From Chloracidobacterium sp. (GTDB taxonomy: Bacteria; Acidobacteriota; Blastocatellia; Pyrinomonadales; Pyrinomonadaceae): a stretch of 64,000 nucleotides of DNA. Below the pieces are notes generated by a model that was not told the origin of the DNA, made no database searches, and saw only the letters and a list, made by a program, of their open reading frames with translations. The position numbers and the translations under genes are program-made. Location: assembly GCA_016720705.1 (NCBI GenBank), contig JADKKB010000005.1, forward strand, positions 186,001-250,000, written 5' to 3'. Numbering within the stretch: position 1 is the stretch's first letter; each line of letters opens with the position of its first letter. Positions 60,564-64,000 of this stretch are shown in pieces.

Positions 60564-61382
60564 TTATTCGTCCTTTGATCGTTGTCTTCTAGCTTCAAAA
60601 AGTATTACGCCGGCCGCGACCGAAACGTTCAGGGAATCGATCTTGCCATACATCGGTATCTTTACCAACACATCACAGTTCTCGGCGACCAAGCGGTGCA
60701 AACCCGAACCCTCACCGCCTAGTACCAGTGCCGAAGGCCTTGTCCAATCCCATTCGTTGTAGGTCATCGACGCGTCCATACTTGTGCCTACGACCCAGAT
60801 GTCGCGACGCTTCAGGTCCTCGATCAGGCGATTGAGATTGCCCGTCTTAGCAACTTTAATATACTCGATCGCCCCGGCGGAGGATTTTGCCACAGTATCG
60901 TTGAGCCCGACGGCGCGACGCTCAGGGATTATCACACCGTCAACGCCGGCACCCTCGGCAGTCCGGAGTATCGCTCCGAGATTGCGTGGGTCCTCAACAC
61001 CGTCCAGGATCAGCACCAGAGGTATTTCAGATGCGTCAACTACCGCCTCAACATCCACGTAAGCTGCCGCCGAAGTAAACGCGAGGACGCCCTGGTGGTT
61101 AACGCCGGAATCGAGATGTTTGGCAAAATTATCACGCGGCACCCGGCTCCAGGCGATCGAACGGGCACGGCAAAGGTCGATGATCTCGGACAGACGCCGC
61201 TCCAGAGCACCATCGGCGATCAGCACCTTGTCCACCCGTCGATTCTCGGCCCGTAGAGCCTCAAGCACAGGCAGAACGCCATAGATCGCAGTCGCATTGG
61301 TCTTGAAACCTTCGGCTTTGCTGCGTTCGGGGCGCGGTTGCTGCCGAGGCTCACGCGGCGGTGTATTGAACTTCTTCTTCAT
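60564..61382 (-). CDS. rlmB: RlmB-like 23S rRNA 2'-O-methyltransferase (SpoU/TrmH family)
   Basis: SPOUT enzymes of this group methylate G2251 in 23S rRNA or related tRNA sites with SAM. The product shows the substrate-binding N-domain (AIYGVLPVLEALRAENRRVD) and the three SpoU motifs: LILDGVEDPRNLGAILRTAE, ALVLGGEGSGLHRL and IPMYGKIDSLNVSVAAGVIL. Met5 of the long frame (at 61382) is chosen because it overlaps the upstream stop as ATGA. The upstream gene on the same strand encodes a zinc-ribbon protein. Confidence 0.93.
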   Translation of the reverse strand: MKKKFNTPPREPRQQPRPERSKAEGFKTNATAIYGVLPVLEALRAENRRVDKVLIADGALERRLSEIIDLCRARSIAWSRVPRDNFAKHLDSGVNHQGVLAFTSAAAYVDVEAVVDASEIPLVLILDGVEDPRNLGAILRTAEGAGVDGVIIPERRAVGLNDTVAKSSAGAIEYIKVAKTGNLNRLIEDLKRRDIWVVGTSMDASMTYNEWDWTRPSALVLGGEGSGLHRLVAENCDVLVKIPMYGKIDSLNVSVAAGVILFEARRQRSKDE

Positions 61383-62389
61383 AAAAGATGCCATTGCAGG
61401 CGCGAATACCGATTAAATTGTCCCAGATTTGAGCTCGAGGACGCCGCCCCAAAATCAAAGCTCATCATTCCGCTTCGCAAAAGGCCGCGTGAATCGCGCC
61501 GTCGGTCAATTTCCCAAACCAGCGATATCTCGTCGATCACAACATCGAATTTATCAGCAAACCTGATACCGGTCGATACTTGCCGAATGCGTTGGGCAAG
61601 GCGCCGCATATTCTCGGCCGCGATCAGGCCCTTGTCGCCGCCTAAACACGAAAAATCAAAGCCGGTCGGCAAAATCCGCCAGCCGCGTTTGTCGCCGCGG
61701 CTATAGATGTCGATCAACAGATGGTCGGCTGACGTTTCCGACTCGTCCAGCAGCTTTGACTCACCGGCCCGCTTTCGCTTTTCAAGGCGTTCGGTCCGTG
61801 TCTCCCGAATTGTGCCGATCACGATCACCGCCAGATCATCGAATTTGGCCGAATAAGGTTGGCCGTTGTTGAAATCAATAAATGTGATGCCGTCGGAACC
61901 GAACTCGATGCCGCGTAGCCGCACCGGAGACTGATCTGTCATCAGGTCTTTGTCCGCAACGACCTTTGACGCGACTCCGAGCCCGGCCAACCGCTGCGAC
62001 GCCGTCACGGCGTGTATTTCGTTTGCGAGCCTCGCTATCGGCAAAGGGACCATAGATCTCAGGCATTGTGCTACAACATCTGCGGGAGTGCCGGTCAGCT
62101 TTGCCCCCTCGCGGACCGTGTCCGCCGACACGGGTTCGCAGGAATATGCGATCACGTTGTATCCGGGCTCGATATCGTCGGGCCTTCGCAGGTCGCCGGT
62201 CGATTCTGTTGCGGCCACATCCGATATTGGGCTGCCGCAATATATGCACTTTGACCGGTCGGGCGAGTTATTGCGGCTGCATTTGCCGCATACGATCAGT
62301 TGACCGGGGGCAAATCCGATGTCTTCGCTCCGGATAGCGGTCCCGTCCGAGAGATAGTTGTCCGAAGGGTCTTGATCGTTCGATGTCAT
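61379..62389 (-). CDS. Zinc-ribbon protein of unknown function
   Basis: Starting at MTSNDQDPSDNYLSDG the 336-residue product carries CGKCSRNNSPDRSKCIYCGS (CxxC-x10-CxxC, Cys34-51). A domain with EPGYNVIAYSCEPVSADTVR and LANEIHAVTASQRLAGLGVA follows, then a segment near 175-280 with DLAVIVIGTIRETRTERLEK and HLLIDIYSRGDKRGWRILPT. I do not recognise the full protein. The layout of short repeated modules resembles proteins that sense or bind a small metabolite. It overlaps rlmB by 4 bp. The frame to 62584 is not used because it precedes the conserved part. Confidence 0.7.
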   Translation of the reverse strand: MTSNDQDPSDNYLSDGTAIRSEDIGFAPGQLIVCGKCSRNNSPDRSKCIYCGSPISDVAATESTGDLRRPDDIEPGYNVIAYSCEPVSADTVREGAKLTGTPADVVAQCLRSMVPLPIARLANEIHAVTASQRLAGLGVASKVVADKDLMTDQSPVRLRGIEFGSDGITFIDFNNGQPYSAKFDDLAVIVIGTIRETRTERLEKRKRAGESKLLDESETSADHLLIDIYSRGDKRGWRILPTGFDFSCLGGDKGLIAAENMRRLAQRIRQVSTGIRFADKFDVVIDEISLVWEIDRRRDSRGLLRSGMMSFDFGAASSSSNLGQFNRYSRLQWHLL

Positions 62390-62690
62390 AGAATTCTGCG
62401 TCGAAAAACTGAATTTTAACATTATCATCGACAATTTGCTTGACCATTCATCGTGCCAAAGGCACACTAAGGATGGGCATATCCTTGGACGCGAAGAGAA
62501 AGGTTCGAGCGGCGGGGGTCGTAAGTCGTTTACTGTTAGTTGGTTAGGTATTGAAAAAGATATTTTATTCGATTTTTGGTTCACTTTTTTGAACTATTGG
62601 GTTCACTTTTCAGACTATTTAAGCCTCATCGCTCAGCTCGTCATTCGCCTCTGGGATCTGCCGTAGATCTCGACGGTAGAGGTGTGTAAA
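62390..62690. other. Intergenic region between divergent genes
   Basis: 301 bp separate the zinc-ribbon gene and the NYN gene. It is AT-rich in the middle (GATATTTTATTCGATTTTTG near 62559). No gene, repeat or clear hexamer pair was assigned. Confidence 0.45.
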
Positions 62691-63395
62691 ATGCAGTTCG
62701 ATACAACGACCGGTTCATCCTGGGAGTTTGGGCATCGTGGCAGGGTTGCTGTCTTTATAGACGGAAATAATTTGTTCCACGCGGCCCGATTTCACAACAT
62801 AGATATTGACTACAATAAGCTACTCCGAGTATTGCTTGGCGACGGCCGTCTGTTGCGTGCCTTTTTTTACACCGGTGTGGACGTGGGGGCCGAGCGGCAG
62901 CAAGGTTTTCTTTTGTGGATGAGGCGAAATGGATTTCGGGTCATTCAAAAAGAATTAAAGACCTTCTACGATGGAACTCGAAAGGCAAACCTGGATGTCG
63001 AGATCGCGGTGGATATGCTCAGTCTGGCCGGGCGTTATGACACTGCCGTGCTCGTGTCCGGCGATGAGGACTTTGTTTACGCGATCAATGCGGTCGCTTA
63101 CAAAGGGTGCCGCGTCGAAGTTGCAGGATTCAGATCAAACACCGCTCCGCGACTGATAGACGTTGCAGACTTCTTTATCGACCTTGGTGATATTGCCGAC
63201 CTGATCAGAAAAGACACGACTCAACCGGGTGCGTATGACGTGCCGTCATTTGTCCCCGCAGGCGAAATGCTTTCACAGGAACCGCGAGCCGAGGGATATG
63301 GCCGCCACGCTCGTCCGGCGCCGCCGGCACGGGATTTCGCCGACGATGTACGCGATTCACAAACGGATATCGACCGGATTTCTAACGAAAGATGA
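62691..63395 (+). CDS. NYN-domain ribonuclease-like protein (LabA/DUF88)
   Basis: This PIN-like nuclease fold has RVAVFIDGNNLFHAARFHNI with the catalytic Asp, a central helix with Lys, then KANLDVEIAVDMLSLAGRYD and AVLVSGDEDFVYAINAVAYK with further acidic residues, the NYN signature. The C-terminal ~50 residues are disordered (Pro/Arg/Ala-rich). Members degrade or process RNA, but the target is unknown. Met4 after the upstream GTG is chosen as start. It overlaps DUF2203 by 4 bp. Confidence 0.88.
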   Translation: MQFDTTTGSSWEFGHRGRVAVFIDGNNLFHAARFHNIDIDYNKLLRVLLGDGRLLRAFFYTGVDVGAERQQGFLLWMRRNGFRVIQKELKTFYDGTRKANLDVEIAVDMLSLAGRYDTAVLVSGDEDFVYAINAVAYKGCRVEVAGFRSNTAPRLIDVADFFIDLGDIADLIRKDTTQPGAYDVPSFVPAGEMLSQEPRAEGYGRHARPAPPARDFADDVRDSQTDIDRISNER

Positions 63396-63766
63396 AATTA
63401 TTCACCGTTAAGGAAGCCAATGACGTTTTGCCGTCGGTGATTCCGAAACTTCTCGACATCCGTGAGTACTACGCAATGATCGAAGTGATGCGGGACGAAG
63501 CCAGGACGGCGGCGGCTGCGTCGAAGTTTGGGGGCGGTATGGTCGGCGGCACAGGATATGTAAACGCACTGTACCAAGTCGGAAAATTGACGACTGAACT
63601 TGGGGCCATCGGTATCGAGTTGAAAGACTATACCCGCGGACTGATCGACTTTCCTTCAATGAGGAATGATCGTGTAGTTTTGCTCTGTTGGCAGATCGGC
63701 GATGGGGATGAGATCGGTTGGTGGCACGAGACGGATGCGGGATTTGCCGGACGAAAACCGCTTTAA
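63392..63766 (+). CDS. DUF2203-family protein
   Basis: This 124-residue product has the family pattern KLFTVKEANDVLPSVIPKLL, GKLTTELGAIGIELKDYTRG, IDFPSMRNDRVVLLCWQIGD, GWWHETDAGFAGRKPL. The N-terminal helix and the conserved CW(Q/R)xGE...WH end are usual. The function is unknown. It overlaps the NYN gene by 4 bp (ATGA), so the two likely form one operon. Confidence 0.88.
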   Translation: MKLFTVKEANDVLPSVIPKLLDIREYYAMIEVMRDEARTAAAASKFGGGMVGGTGYVNALYQVGKLTTELGAIGIELKDYTRGLIDFPSMRNDRVVLLCWQIGDGDEIGWWHETDAGFAGRKPL

Positions 63767-63768
63767 AT

Positions 63769-63789
63769 TTATCCACAGTGTTTTCCACA
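63769..63789 (+). promoter_or_regulatory. Two DnaA-box matches
   Basis: TTATCCACA at 63769-63777 is the consensus DnaA box, and TTTTCCACA at 63781-63789 fits TTWTNCACA. A weaker inverted copy (TTGTGGTTAT) follows at 63792. They lie 3 bases after the DUF2203 stop and before an AT-rich 90-bp stretch. Confidence 0.5.
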
Positions 63790-63941
63790 ATTTGTGGTTA
63801 TAGAGTGGGTAAGAAAAATGTTTGAAAAGCTTAAGCTTTAGTGCGCTTTAGGGTTGACGAGTTAAAGCGATTCCTGATACCATCACGTAGTTTTTGCTAA
63901 TCTCCCTTACCACGATACTGTACAGTTGAACGGAAACGCCT

Positions 63942-64000
63942 ATGAAATGCCCGGTTTGCGATCGAGATCTGGCGCCGACTTTGTCAATTTGCCCCACATG
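63942..64000 (+). CDS. Zinc-ribbon protein, 5' part only
   Basis: The frame starts MKCPVCDRDLAPTLSICPTC with two CxxC pairs and runs off the window. It is probably another small zinc-ribbon protein with a membrane segment, but nothing more can be said. Confidence 0.6.
   Translation, partial: MKCPVCDRDLAPTLSICPT

Overview
The window looks like chromosomal DNA of a moderately GC-rich, Gram-negative-type bacterium. The most likely source is an Acidobacteriota member of the Blastocatellia (Pyrinomonadaceae-like). This rests on gene style, not on a marker gene: winged-helix/TM/TPR and winged-helix/TM/PD40 regulators, FG-GAP and PD40 secreted proteins, a TIMP-like plus OmpA-like exported protein, an MglA/MglB pair, a SAM-II type riboswitch and many single-copy housekeeping genes in short operons. 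No rRNA operon, prophage, CRISPR array or biosynthetic cluster is visible.

Layout. Positions 1-5600 form a disturbed accessory zone. It holds tRNA-Leu(TAA), about 1.2 kb of gene-free repeat-rich DNA including a roughly 200-bp MITE-like palindrome, an IS110-family transposase cut at its 3' end, a complete REP-associated Y1 transposase element, 3'-terminal remnants of a DUF3298 gene and of an acyl-CoA dehydrogenase gene, and an AT-richer membrane pentapeptide-repeat gene that looks acquired. Positions 6000-9300 carry purine synthesis (purB, purS, purQ), with a four-helix-bundle gene flanked by inverted repeats sitting between purS and purQ. Positions 9.4-11.2 kb hold a GHMP sugar kinase and a DedA protein. 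Positions 11.4-15.5 kb hold two paralogous membrane-anchored winged-helix regulators. Positions 15.8-24 kb encode large exported proteins (YadA-like head repeats with an S74 chaperone end, FG-GAP, NTF2-like, PD40/thrombospondin type 3) and a pair of small CxxC proteins. Positions 24-25.2 kb carry mglA and an mglB-like gene.

Positions 25.5-29.9 kb form a yvcK-glmU-glmS operon for UDP-GlcNAc supply. Then follow a quinone oxidoreductase, the TIMP-like protein, and a bifunctional homocysteine methyltransferase/MTHFR. The last is preceded by a SAM-II type aptamer whose 3' strand is complementary to the loop of an adjacent intrinsic terminator, so a complete transcription-attenuation switch can be read from the sequence. 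Further on are mutM with a sugar nucleotidyltransferase, a large TPR protein, thiE-thiD, a chlorite-dismutase-family/acyP/apt cluster, tRNA-Arg(CCT), NAD(P)HX repair, tsaE, ppk1 convergent with a CYTH phosphatase, a bacilliredoxin, PilZ, radA, TspO-like with an AroD-AroE fusion, a ThiF-type E1 enzyme, NDH-2, a beta-propeller protein, an SDR, rlmB, an NYN-domain protein and DUF2203. Perfect DnaA-box matches lie close to the right edge.

The strongest non-routine observations are the SAM-responsive switch, the repeated REP-type ends shared by the Y1 transposase element and the broken IS110 gene, the inverted-repeat-flanked cassette inside the pur operon, and the CxxC small-protein pair with a conserved upstream motif. 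Starts, promoters and names were assigned by reading only. No database search or folding program was run.
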